Below, in pieces: positions 46,275 to 58,262 of a DNA stretch of 64,000 bases; position 1 is the stretch's first letter, and each line of letters starts with the position of its first letter. Source of the DNA: Paramyrothecium sp. XJ0827 (taxonomy: Eukaryota > Ascomycota > Sordariomycetes > Hypocreales > Stachybotryaceae); NCBI GenBank assembly GCA_020881915.1, contig JAJFPB010000002.1:1302001-1366000 (forward strand), given 5' to 3'. Made by a program: the position numbers and the translations under genes. Below the pieces are notes generated by a model, which saw only the letters and a list, made by a program, of their open reading frames with translations, had not been told where the DNA came from and made no database searches.

Positions 46275-47718
46275 AGGTTGTCGCACAATGGGATGGTGTC
46301 AATGGTTTTGTCGGGACGCTGGCGGTTTCTAGACAGAGAGGCAGCTTTTGTGAGTATAAACAGGTCACACAATGCCCTCCTACGCATGTTCTTTCGATTG
46401 GTGACTGGTGCATCAAATGCATATGAGCGAGCGTGTGGCGAAGACGAGGCCCCTTCTCTTATTCTCTGATGGATGACTGCTGACCAGTAGGAGCACATGA
46501 CAGCTTGTAGAATAGAGACTACCGGCACGAATTATATATATTGATTTTAAAGAAGGGATAGGGACATTTCAGCCGACAACGGAGGCTGGCGTATAGAGCT
46601 GGCCGGACCACCTAAACTAGGCGAGAGCGCAGTTTCAGGCGGAACTTGGACTGACCAGGATTAGCGATAGATGCCGTGCGCCAGGATGAGGGGAAAGAGC
46701 AGAGATATATTTGCAGGCGACGAAATTGCATGAATTCCAGGTTCGGTATAAATCAACTCAACTCGAATAGCAACTTAAAGATTGTAACCGTGACTGGATT
46801 CGGCGTTTAGCACGTGCCCGCAGAGGCTACGCGCAGCTCCATGGTGAGCTCGGTGAAAGTACCAGAGGATGTGTGCCATTGAATGCATAGAATCGGCTGG
46901 AATTGCTTCAGGTGAGGTAAGGGTAGAGGAACCTTGCTCCAGCCCGAACTGCACTAAGGTGAGATAACGTAAGGTACCACTCCAGTGCTGCCTCCAGGAC
47001 GGAGGTACCTCGTGCTAGCCACGGGCAGGGCATGTCTCATGAGATCATTATGTGGCAGTACCTGTTGCTGAGGCCCAAATACTGCTGTGGGTCTGCTAAC
47101 GGAGCCCAATGCGTAAAGTATTGGATGTTAGGGCAGCAGTGCTGCGCATGGTCCAAGCCAAACGCCCGGTTCTTATCCAGGGCTACCTCCGACGGGGGTA
47201 CCAGCCAAGCAGCCCTAGTGGTCGCAGGAACATTCAGGCAGGCAAGAAGTCACAGCAACCAGGGCCTCTTGGCTCCAGATCGTCACACCTTCGTCCAGCG
47301 TCCACTTTCGTTCTCCACATGTGCACTGGCGCAGCGCAAACGCAGCCCAACTGGAACTTCCATCCGACCTCCTCCATCAGCCAACAACCACAATCATCCA
47401 TCAGAACACCTGACCCAATCCTTATCGAAAAGACCTCCATTCCGACTCCCTCACGCACGCCGCACGCTTCGTTCACCAGAATTCACGGCTCTCTCCGCGC
47501 CGCACAGCCAAACACCCACCGACCTTTTTTCATTTCCCACCCTTCCCTGTTTGTCCCCATCCATATACCATCTCCCCGTCTAGAACACCTTCCACCTCTA
47601 GACTCTCTCGCTCTCCGCCATTTCCACAGCTGCGCGCTGGGAATCCCTCACCCCGACACAGCGATTACCTTCCCGTCACCCATGGGCATCGCGACGGCTT
47701 CGTAACCCCTTCCGTGAT
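46275..47718. other. Intergenic region and leader of the 4E-T-like gene
   Basis: About 1.4 kb. GGTACC elements stand at 46973-46978, 47004-47010 and 47197-47202, and a long C/T/A-rich leader (about 47280-47720) precedes the next gene. The long open frames here (47032-47583, 47109-47705) are low in G and rich in Pro/Ser/His codons because of that leader, and are not taken as genes. A short upstream frame is listed separately. Confidence 0.55.
47682..47705 (+). promoter_or_regulatory. Short upstream ORF before the 4E-T-like gene
   Basis: An ATG followed by six codons and TAA (peptide MGIATAS) ends 13 bases before the main start codon. It has G at +4 but C at -3, so its context is moderate. Such uORFs can lower translation of the main frame. 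Confidence 0.4.
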
Positions 47719-50304
47719 ATGGCCCTCCGATATTCAGCAGAATTTCTGCTGCACTTACGCGAGTCGCCGCTATGCCGCCGTCCAGACAATCTCCCTCCGG
47801 TCGAGGAGTGGATGGGGTGAGTCCATGAGTCTTAAGCTACCCGCGAGGTGGTCCTTCGCCTGCAGCCTTCATTCGTTGCTAACCCACGTGTTTGTAGTGC
47901 GCCTGTCGAACAAGTTCGTACACAGACCAAGACTTCCGGTGATAGGCCTCGCACTGGCGACAATCCCTTGCTGGACCAGACAAACCGCCGACCCACACTC
48001 GAGCGACATGTATCGCGGAATAGCGCAAGTCTGTTTGACCTACCTCGATTCAACCGATGCTTGATGGCTCTTACTGACGTGTTACATTTCGAAGATCCTG
48101 AAGATATAGTGTTTGCTCCCCCGCGCATGGCCTTTGCTTCGGCTCGGGGAAATAAGTCTCTTGAGAATGAGGGTGGTTTGAAAGAGCTTGATTCGCATGG
48201 TCGCTTCAACAACCGCGGCCGCAACGGCGACTCGGATCTCGATCGTCTTCGAAACGGGAGAAACAACCCGTTGCAAAGACGAGGAGACGGTGAGCAGGAC
48301 ACGGATGGTTGGAGTACTGTCAAACCCCGCAAAAGCTTTGGCCATGAAGGCGCTGAGCGTTTCCATGGCAAGATGGGAGGCAATTTCCGAGACGAGCGAC
48401 GACCAGTCCGAGATCGCGACAATGGCGACGCCCCGCGGGATCGCACATCCAGAACATATGATAGTGCCGGCCGCGAGAAAGAAGGAGACGATGGCGAGGG
48501 ACGAGCGCGCAACCAGCCAGGCAGAAGCAAGCTTGATCTATGGTATCGGACTGATAACAACGAAGCCCCTCCACCCGACAAGCGCGAGCGCGGTGACAAG
48601 ATGAAGAGCTGGAGGGATCGCGACCCGCATCACGAGCCTTCCGATGACCGAACCAACGCTAGGACTCAGGACCGCCGTTGGGGCCGTGACCGCGATCAGC
48701 GTGTTGAACGTGAACCTGAGTGGTTAGACGAACCAAATGAGGGGCCACGCGAGGCACACACGCAACAGGACTTTCAGAAATGGATGGAGCAAATGAAGAA
48801 AGCTAAGAGCAATCCCTCCACCACCGCCGCGAAACCAACAGCCGAGGCCAGCATCGACTCTATCGAGGCCGCTGCTGCGATCATTCAAGCCGAGAAGCCT
48901 GTCGTACAATCAGCTCCTGCGGTTGAGCTCGGCCCTGATAAATTCTTCATGGCTTTTGGACCACCCAGTGCAGGCGGGCTGGACGCAGTCACTCCCAGTG
49001 AGCAGAAGGACGTTTCCGGCAAGTCGAAACCCAGTGGAAAGTCCTCGAGATTTACATCATTCTTCGCCCAACCACAGGAAGATAATCGAGGACGAACTGA
49101 GCCACCCACCCCTCTTGCTGGTCCCCTGCTCAGTATTCTTGGTGGCGCCAGCACAGGTGCCGGCCCGGCCCTCGGCCCAGGCCCTGGCCACAGTCATAAC
49201 CCGAACCTACAACCACATCAGCCACCAGCCCCTGAGGACGAACGACAAGCTTTCCAGCAGCTCTTGGCTAAGCTGCAGAAGCAATCCATGAGTGCAACCC
49301 CCCCAGCAGTATCGCCGTTCTCAGCACCGACTCAACCGCCAACTGGCAACTTGCCAAAGAAGAACCAAGTTAGTTCTCCCGAACCCTTCCACCAGTATGG
49401 AGGTGGTCCAGGAGAAGGCCTTGGTCGACCTCCCTCCCAGCATGTGCAGGAGATCCTGGCTCCCCGACCCCAGCCACAGGCACGCCCGGAGCAGCTCCTA
49501 CAAGACCTTGTCGGGCATCACCAGCGAACCTCCAGCCAAGGATCTGGCAGGCCTGATCAAGGCGTACACCGAAACAACAGCAACACAGAGTTCTTAATGA
49601 ACCTTATGAGGGTCGCACCCGATGCCCAACGACCAGACCAGCACATGATGCGCATGCCGCAGCAGCAGCAGAAACCCCAACAAGGCTCAACCCAATTGCC
49701 ACAGCTTAATGATCGTGAACCGGATTATGCGAGGGACAGCCGAGCCGGGCCTCAGCGCCAGATGCGTCCACAGCCGCCTCCTGGATTCCCATTGGATGAA
49801 TCGTTCCATGGCCACGAGCAGGATTCTCATTCTCGACCTCCGAACCAACCGACGCAGATTTTACAACGACCTCCACCACCGCCTGGTCTAGATCAAATGC
49901 CACCAAACTGGATGCAGGGCGGAGCGCAAATGCCACCGCCGCCACCACCTGGACCGCAGCAGCGCGGTGGGCCTATGATGCCACCTCCAGGACTCGCGCC
50001 AGGACTTGCGGGTGTTCCAGGACGAAATGTGCCTCTGCCACACATGTTCCCGCCCAATTTCCCTCCTGGCGCCATGCCTCCGCCTGAAGTTATGGGCGGT
50101 ATGCCACCCCGCAACATGCCTCCACCACCGCCTGGCTTCTTCAATGGTCCACCACATGGTTTTCTGCCTCCAGGCATGGCTGGCTTCAATGGACCACCAG
50201 GGCCTGGCCCAGATGCACATGTTTATGCCGGCGGACCCTTCGAGGGCCGTGGTATGCCTCCCCCAGGCAACCCGGGCCGCGGTGCCGCATATGGTAGATT
50301 ATAA
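47719..50304 (+). CDS. eIF4E-binding protein, 4E-T/Eap1-like
   Basis: Large, mostly disordered protein of 812 residues. Exons are 47719-47816, 47898-48028 and 48095-50304; introns are 81 and 66 nt. The spliced N-terminus MALRYSAEFLLHLRESP contains the eIF4E-binding consensus Y-x4-L-hydrophobic (Tyr5 to Leu11), in the position it holds in human 4E-T. Further on are an Arg/Asp-rich region (RDRD, RRWGRDRDQR), the EPEWLDEP segment, EAHTQQDFQKWMEQMKKAK, then long Gln-, Pro- and Gly-rich tracts to the C-terminus. Relatives repress translation or promote mRNA decay by holding eIF4E away from eIF4G in P-bodies. Intron 2 is a multiple of three and free of stops, so retention would add 22 residues; the conserved SANPEDIVF join indicates it is normally removed. 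Assignment rests on the motif and architecture. Confidence 0.82.
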
Positions 50305-51283
50305 GATTGCCTCGTCTAAATCGAGGACGTTACGCTTTTGAACAGACAACGCAGACTTGCATTCCGAGGGAGACTGCAGAGTCGTGAGATGGAGCTGGGT
50401 TAGCTGGCGTTTGATATGTGTAACCATGTAAACCAGTTACAGGTCGAATTCGTATCATGTATTGCGAGCTTACCGTTATTACAACGACCGTGCGGCGGGT
50501 CCATTTGAGCAAGAGTTACCTATAAGCGCGTGACGGGGATGAGCTAGACGGGAGGGACCAATTGTAAGCTGGTCCGCTCCTCAAGGAGGCAGAGACGTAC
50601 TAGGTAGCCACATGTTCGACAACAAAGAAAGCGCATAGCTGCTGTGATAATCGCTTGATACTGTACTTGTGGACTGTGAAACCTGCGTGCTCGATTCACG
50701 TGAAGAACAATCTCTCTAGCGATTTTCTATTTTTTCAGCGTGTTCAGCCACGCAAATGTGATAAATTTCTAAATGTCCCTGGGATCCTCGACTTTCCGAC
50801 TCCATGTAATATTCCATCCGAGCTCGGTCCGAGAGGGGCTAAGTTTCCAGATGCCTCTCCAAAGAACACCAAGAAAGGAGCCCACCAGGGATAGCTTGCA
50901 ACGCCGCGCTACCCATTATATCTCAACACCGAGGCCCCTTAACCAGGATTTAATCGATGTTTCTCTCCTCTCCCCTTTTCTCGCTGCCACCAATCACCTT
51001 GGGTGCGGGTGGGAACTCGCAAAATCCCAATAATACCCTCGTGGCTAAATTCCTGGGCAAACCACAGTGCACTTTGGGACATTGTCTTTTGAGCCCTACG
51101 GAACGCAGGGCGGGTGCAAATATCCAACTTTTGGTTACCGTTTTCAAGTGAGCTCTGAGATGCCACGAGAAGAATGCCATCACAGCATGGCCTACTCGGA
51201 AGCAGAGCGAACTCTGGTCAGTGCTTTGACCTGGCCACGTGCTGCGGTGCTGGGAGATCGGGACGGCCCGCTCGGTAGGAGCC
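50305..51283. other. Convergent intergenic region
   Basis: About 980 bases between the 4E-T-like gene (plus) and the Sec1 gene (minus), both ending here. Short frames in several phases are present and none is credible. It is probably two 3' untranslated regions and a spacer. Confidence 0.6.
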
Positions 51284-53769
51284 CTACTTCTTCATGCCGA
51301 GGAAGTTCCTTCGCTTCTTCTCCTTGTGCAGCTTGCCGTCCTCGTGAGGGGGCGGGGCGGCCGGGCCATTGCCGTGGGGGCGCGGCGATGACGACGGGTT
51401 CAGGTTCATGGAGCCCATGGCCTGCGTGGGCGGCGCCGGCGATCGGTGGCCGCCGGGAACGCCGCCGGGGACCGGTTGGCGGCCAGGGGAAGGCAGTCCG
51501 CCCGGACGGGGCGGGGCCTGGAGTGGTTGCTGACCGGGGCCGGGTGATCGACCTGGAGCCGGCTTGGCAGGCGGCGGCGGAGCAGGGCGCTCGAAAAGAT
51601 GTGCTGGCGCACGTGGCTTGGGCCGGTCAAGTGGGAGGTCCAGCTGGCGTCGGTCACGGCCTAGGTCACCGACCTGGCGGATGAAGAGTTGGGGGGTCAA
51701 CATGTGTGATGTTATGAGAATGACGTCTCGACTGCGTTCGCTGCCGACCTCGTAGGCCGACCGGCTTTCGCTATACGTGGCGCCTCCGGCCATGAAGACG
51801 AAGAGCCGCTGACGGTTCTCTGGCGGTCGCCGTCCGGCAGCGGCCCAGTTCGGTCGACCGGCACGAAGCGACCCTCCCTGTGCCGCCAACAGGTCCTCGT
51901 TGGGGTCCAGCGGCGGCTTTACGTAGGGGAATGTGTTCTGGTCCAAAACGCCGCGGGACAGTGAGTCCAACATGGATTTCATGACGGGCTCATAACGAGA
52001 AAGCGCGTACTCCTCATTCGGCTGCGCGTTCTTCATGTCCTTGGGGAAAAGGGGCGGTGGAAGTGGCCTGGTGTCCTTCAGCGCCGTCACGGTTCGCGCG
52101 CCTAGTAAGTTCAGGTTGGTGATGATGTCCGAGTCCTGCACTGGGAGTGACGCGTGCGACAGCAACCGCTTGATGTCTTCCAGAATGACGCCGTCGCGGT
52201 ACATGATGTAGATGATGATCAGGCGGAGACGGTCGCCGGGAGTAATGGCCTCGTCGTCCAGCAGACGCACCACGGACTCGAGCACGTTCTTGGGCTTACG
52301 GAAGTCTTCATCCAGGCCGGTGGACAGAGTCTGCTCCAGCCCAGCGATATCAGGAAGCTTGTTGTGCTGAAACATGTTCATGCATTCTTGCGCCATGGTC
52401 AAATGCAGAGAGTAAGCCTCTTTCATCTCCTGGAACTGCGGAAGCCCAGCCAGCATGTCCCTGATTGCGTTGAGGCTGGTTGTATCGGCATCCTCCCTAA
52501 AGTGCGGGTTCTGGTCGAGGAACTTTTGGAAATCGCCCATGAGTTTGTCGATGGTGTCCTTCATGTGGCGGTGCCGGTTCTCGACCCATATCTTATCCTT
52601 ATCACTCAATTCCATGTCCTTCTCTTCCGCCTCCGGGGTTCCCTCATTGATCGTAGTATGGAAGGTCACTTTGTCACCATCCTTGATTGGTAACAGATCG
52701 TGCGCCATGGCCTGGTAGGTGAATTCATGGAGGAGGGGAGCCATGAGATCCATGGAGCGATCGGTAATCACTAGAGTCGCCTGCGGACGTTGGGACGGCG
52801 GTGGAAAGTTGGCATCCCACTGCGCGTAGCCGTCCAATTCCTCCTGGACGAATCTTGCGAGGTGCGCGCACAGCACGCTTGCCTCGTGCAGAGCATTGGG
52901 TGGTCGGTAGTAACGGACTTTGGGATACTCGCCAAGAGTGATACAGACACCGGCAATCTGGATTCGCCGCGTTAGCACATATGCTCAGTCTTCTTGAGAA
53001 ACAAAGCTCTCTGAATGGGTTTCACGTCGCCCGCCGAACGCATACCTTTTGTGCCAACGCCTGCATGTGCTTTGGCACGAGGGGATTGCAGGCGGGGTGG
53101 TAGAGCATGGGGAAGCTCCAGGGATCTCGGAAGGTAATGAGGTGTGTCTCGCGAGGGTAGAAATCGACGAAGAGCGTGCGCGAACTCGCCCGCAGCTGGC
53201 GGATACCGGGGAACTCGTCGACGCGCCGGCGCAACGAAGGGTCGATCAGGCTCGTCCAGACAATGTATGCTTGGCGATAGCGCCTGCGCTCGAAGTCGGC
53301 GAGGAGGCAGTCGACAATGTGGGGTTCGGGAGAGAGTATGTAGATGGCGTCCATCTCGGGATTGGCCTCGCGACGGTTCTCGATCCGCTCGATGGCTGTG
53401 TTGGCGAGCAACATGGTCAGCAAACTGCGCTGGATTGCAAGTAGTACCGCAGGGTGAGGCTGGGGAGCAGCCACATACTGGCGATATTGTTGTTAAGGAT
53501 GTCATCTTCCTTAATGACATTGTCGATGAGCTTCTTGGAGTGTTCGTCCACGATTAGACATTTCCACTAGGGTCAAGGTTAGAATATGCTTAAGGGACAA
53601 TCCAAGTGAAAGCTGGTTTCGCATACGTCGCCTCGAGTAATATTCTTGATCTCTTGGAGAATGGCTGTAAAGCAACCGAGGATTAGCGATTCGGCCGGGG
53701 TAGAGGTCCGATTGAGGAGGGGATTCCCGCCATACCATCGTGCTGCTCCTGGATGACAGACAGCCCCAT
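51284..53769 (-). CDS. SEC1: Sec1/Munc18 (SM) protein of exocytosis
   Basis: SM-family regulator that binds syntaxin-type SNARE complexes and promotes vesicle fusion at the plasma membrane. Exons (minus strand) are 53769-53736, 53664-53627, 53566-53479, 53395-53046 and 52957-51284; introns are 71, 60, 83 and 88 nt; 727 residues. The N-terminus MGLSVIQEQHDAILQ followed by WKCLIVDEHSKKLIDN is that of Sec1. AIYILSPEPHIVDCLLADF, KIAGVCITLGEYPKVRYYRP, ATLVITDRSMDLMAPLLHEF and RLRLIIIYIMYRDG are classical SM blocks. The last about 130 residues are Pro/Gly-rich and end in the basic KEKKRRNFLGMKK, a disordered tail common in filamentous fungi. The third intron was chosen to end at CACAG because this restores NNNIATIERIENRRE. 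Identification as Sec1 rather than Sly1 or Vps45 is based on these blocks. Confidence 0.92.
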
Positions 53770-54636
53770 GATGAAGCGCGGGCTGCCTGCTCTCGTTCAG
53801 GCCGTGGAGGATAGGTGGTTTTCCAGGCAGTCCGGGCAGATGGGAGCAGGACTCGAAAGGCAGCTAAAGCAAGCTTGTTGGAGGAGCAGCAGGCCGACAG
53901 GGGAGCAGCCTGCTGGGCGGAAGGGAGGCTTCGTGGGTTGCAGCAAGGGTGGTGTGCTCGACTAAGCTGCGGCGTAGTGCGGCGAGGTGCAGCGTGATTG
54001 CACAGAGATTGTCGTGGAAGTTGGGAGGGCTCCAGTCGTGTCGGGTGCGCGAGCGAGTCGGTCTCTGGCTTCCGACGAGGTTGAAGCTCGTTTCAAGTCC
54101 TTGGCGGGGTTCACCGAGCAAGCAAGCAAGCATGAAGCAGAGTGGGCTGGGCTGGGCTCGGCTCAGTGGTTCTTCAGTGGCCCCAGGACCCTCTGGCGCC
54201 CTACGACTGGCTGGAATGGAAGGCCCCCCACCATATCCGGGGGCTGCCCTGACGCTCCAACGGGTCTAGTGCGGTACGGCCATGGATGAGGTCACTCCCG
54301 CTCGCATCAGCATCTGAGACTGCCCATCATCTATGCGCCGCAAAGCAATGAGTCGTACACACTTCTGCTCTCATCTAGACTACTAGCCCATGTAAAATCA
54401 TGGTCAATATACTGCATTTTAGTTTATAGGAACAGCACACCGCATGCATTGTAGTTTCCTTTATTTATTTATTTTCCCCTTTCTTTTTCTTTTTCTTTCT
54501 TTTTCCTTGCAAAAGAGACTTTCCATTCTCGTGTTCATAATCGATCTCGTCTGCCCATCGTAGCAAAACTAAGCGTTAATGTTCGAGTTTAGTCGTAGCA
54601 TGAGACTCCGCATTTTTGTAGCTCTTTGATCGCGGT
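53770..54636. other. Intergenic region with a polypyrimidine tract
   Basis: About 870 bases between the Sec1 start (minus) and the end of the G-patch gene (minus). The half next to Sec1 is GC-rich and presumably its promoter. The other half contains a T/C tract, listed separately. No gene seen. Confidence 0.55.
54457..54509 (+). repeat. Low-complexity T/C tract
   Basis: About 50 bases built from TTTA, CCCC and repeated TTTTTC units, followed by CTTGC. Simple sequence, probably in the 3' region of the G-patch gene, where on the coding strand it is A/G-rich. Confidence 0.8.
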
Positions 54637-55452
54637 TCATGTCTGGCCATCTCCCCGTAGGTATCGCTCTACATCCACGCTGCCAAAGATCTCTCCCTGC
54701 AGCCTCTGCGCGCGCCTCTTCTCCCTCTCCGCCAGCTCCTGCTTCTCCCTGGCAGTCAATTTCTTGGGCTGCTCCCGCTCCCGCTCACGCGCCGCCGCCG
54801 TCCCGGGCTCCGGCTTTGTTGCGCCGACACCTAGGTTGTCCTCCTTGGCCACTGTCTTGATCGGGTAGCGCAGACCATCGCCCTCGCGACCGAGGCCCTG
54901 CCGCGCGTCCGGATCCCAGCCCTGGGCCGCCAGCGTTCGCAAGCCCATGCGCGACCTGTCCAGCGCTGATGGCGGGTGCGAGTGCGTCAGGCTGACCTGG
55001 TGGGCAAGTGAGACCTCATGCTCGCGGATACTGCTCGTGATCGGTAACGAGCAGATGGCACAGACGGGCGTCGTCAGGGGAGGAACAGCGTCAGCGAGCG
55101 ACGCCGGTAGCTGCGCTTGCTGCGGCGTGCCATCATTCTCCTGCCGTTCCGAAGCCTTTTCTTCAAAACTAGTAGCATGTTTCGCAGCAGGATCCTTTGT
55201 AGTGGAGCCCGAACTCGTTGAAGATGAAGAACCGGAGTCCTGCCCGCCAAGCACGATGCTGGCATACAAGTCCCCGACATCAACTCTCTTGGGCGTCTTC
55301 ACTGCCTCGATGCGGCCATGGTCCTGGTCCGTAGCACGCACAAACTCGACCTTTTTGCGCTTTATGCCGGAGCCAAAAGCTCGTTTGCGATGGAGCGGAA
55401 CGTCGTCATCGTCAACCTCAGCCGGATCCCCCTCCTGCCACTGTCGTCTCAT
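54637..55452 (-). CDS. G-patch domain protein with a C2H2-like zinc knuckle
   Basis: Intronless, 271 residues. The N-terminal half is acidic, basic and Ser-rich, with PLHRKRAFGSGIKRKK as a likely nuclear signal. At about residue 130 a C-x2-C-x10-H-x5-H pattern (CAICSLPITSSIREHE then VSLAHQ) resembles a single zinc finger. It is followed by the G-patch, SRMGLRTLAAQGWDPDARQG with LGREGDGLRYPI, and a charged helical tail rich in Arg/Glu/Lys. G-patch proteins usually recruit and activate DEAH-box helicases in splicing or ribosome assembly. The finger-plus-G-patch order resembles animal GPANK1, but without ankyrin repeats. The partner helicase is unknown. Confidence 0.85.
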   Translation of the reverse strand: MRRQWQEGDPAEVDDDDVPLHRKRAFGSGIKRKKVEFVRATDQDHGRIEAVKTPKRVDVGDLYASIVLGGQDSGSSSSTSSGSTTKDPAAKHATSFEEKASERQENDGTPQQAQLPASLADAVPPLTTPVCAICSLPITSSIREHEVSLAHQVSLTHSHPPSALDRSRMGLRTLAAQGWDPDARQGLGREGDGLRYPIKTVAKEDNLGVGATKPEPGTAAAREREREQPKKLTAREKQELAEREKRRAQRLQGEIFGSVDVERYLRGDGQT

Positions 55453-56548
55453 ACGCCCCGAGTGCTGCCTAGGATGAGCATTCGTGGATGAGACCCCGTA
55501 AAAAGAGTCTGTGCGAAGTCGTGAAGTCGATGCCGCTTGGGGGCTGAAGATTTATTGCAGAAGTCGTTCTGAGGCGAAATTCGGGCCGTAGCTGACCGCT
55601 CCGCGACTATGAGCCAGCTGTGGCGGGAAGAACGTGGTTGAGACCATGCGCCTTGAGCTTCGAGAAGTAGAAGAAATACGCTTAGCTAAGCCACGAACTC
55701 CCGCAATGAGAGTAGCATCTTCATAGCGGTTGCTGCCGTGAGATATCAACCCAAATCATACGAATAGCCCTTGGATGTATGTTTGTGTTAAAAAAGTCGA
55801 AGAAAAAGACTTCCATGTCCATCTTGTCTAAAGCGCGTCTCAAGATTTTATGATGGGCCTGCTCAACACCCCCGAGTCTTCCAATCCCTGCTTACTGTAA
55901 TTGGGTGACTCTTCCGCCGACCCCTGCACGCGGCACAGCACTTGCATAACCTTCCGGCATTGTTGTTGTTCCTTCGCTCGGCGACCCCCAGATACCGAGA
56001 AGCGGCCGTTCCACGACCCCGAACTCCGTCACCCGCCCCTATGCTCGCATCTCGCAAGCCGGTCCTTGTGGAACTAGGTGCAATTGTTGTTCCGAAAAAA
56101 AACAAGAAATGCTTTGCTTTCGCCCAAGACGTCAGCTCATCACACAATCAACAAAGATCAAAGTTGATCAGAATCCAACCCTACCCCTGTCCGTGCATTA
56201 GCCCGTCTTCCCCGTCCGAGGGCCCTTCGGCGAGGGGTTCGGCGAGCCTCACAATCGCCTTGTTTGATGCGGGAAAACGGCATCATTATGCCTGGAGCGA
56301 TGAGTGGCGTAGCTTTTGGTCGTTCATGGAGTCCTGAGAGTCTGTATATACAATTTCTTGCCATTCTTGCTTAGAGAAAATATAAGAACCTGTCCTGTCC
56401 TGCTTGAAAATGGTCATTCCCATCTCATTCACATCATTCACACGGGATTTGAGCCAAGGAAACTCCTATAACTTCAACCATCATTCGCTTTTGCCGCAAC
56501 ATTTACTTCCAGCTTTAAAAAAGTACATTGGGGCCTCGCCGAGTCAAA
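55453..56548. other. Divergent intergenic region
   Basis: About 1.1 kb between the G-patch gene (minus) and the old-yellow-enzyme gene (plus). Frames at 55863-56147 and 55942-56364 overlap on opposite strands and are unsupported. A TATATA at 56345-56350 lies 199 bases before the reductase ATG. Confidence 0.55.
56345..56350 (+). promoter_or_regulatory. Possible TATA box of the old-yellow-enzyme gene
   Basis: TATATA on the plus strand, 199 bases before the start codon. A second AT-rich word (AAATATAAG) lies closer, near 56376, and could serve instead. Confidence 0.35.
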
Positions 56549-58128
<1,580 letters not shown>

Positions 58129-58262
58129 TCGCCGACTTTGCGGCAAGCGACCTCTTTCTCTTCTTTACAATTATTATCCAATTGCTCGGGTTGCGGACTT
58201 TCGTCCATATATCTAATGTAACACTCATAATAAAGGCATCAATTCTTGAAATCGTAACTCAT

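Noticed and set aside
47109..47705. 198-codon frame upstream of the 4E-T-like gene
   Set aside because: Pro/Ser/His-rich translation of a C/A/T-rich leader; only its last eight codons were kept, as a possible uORF.
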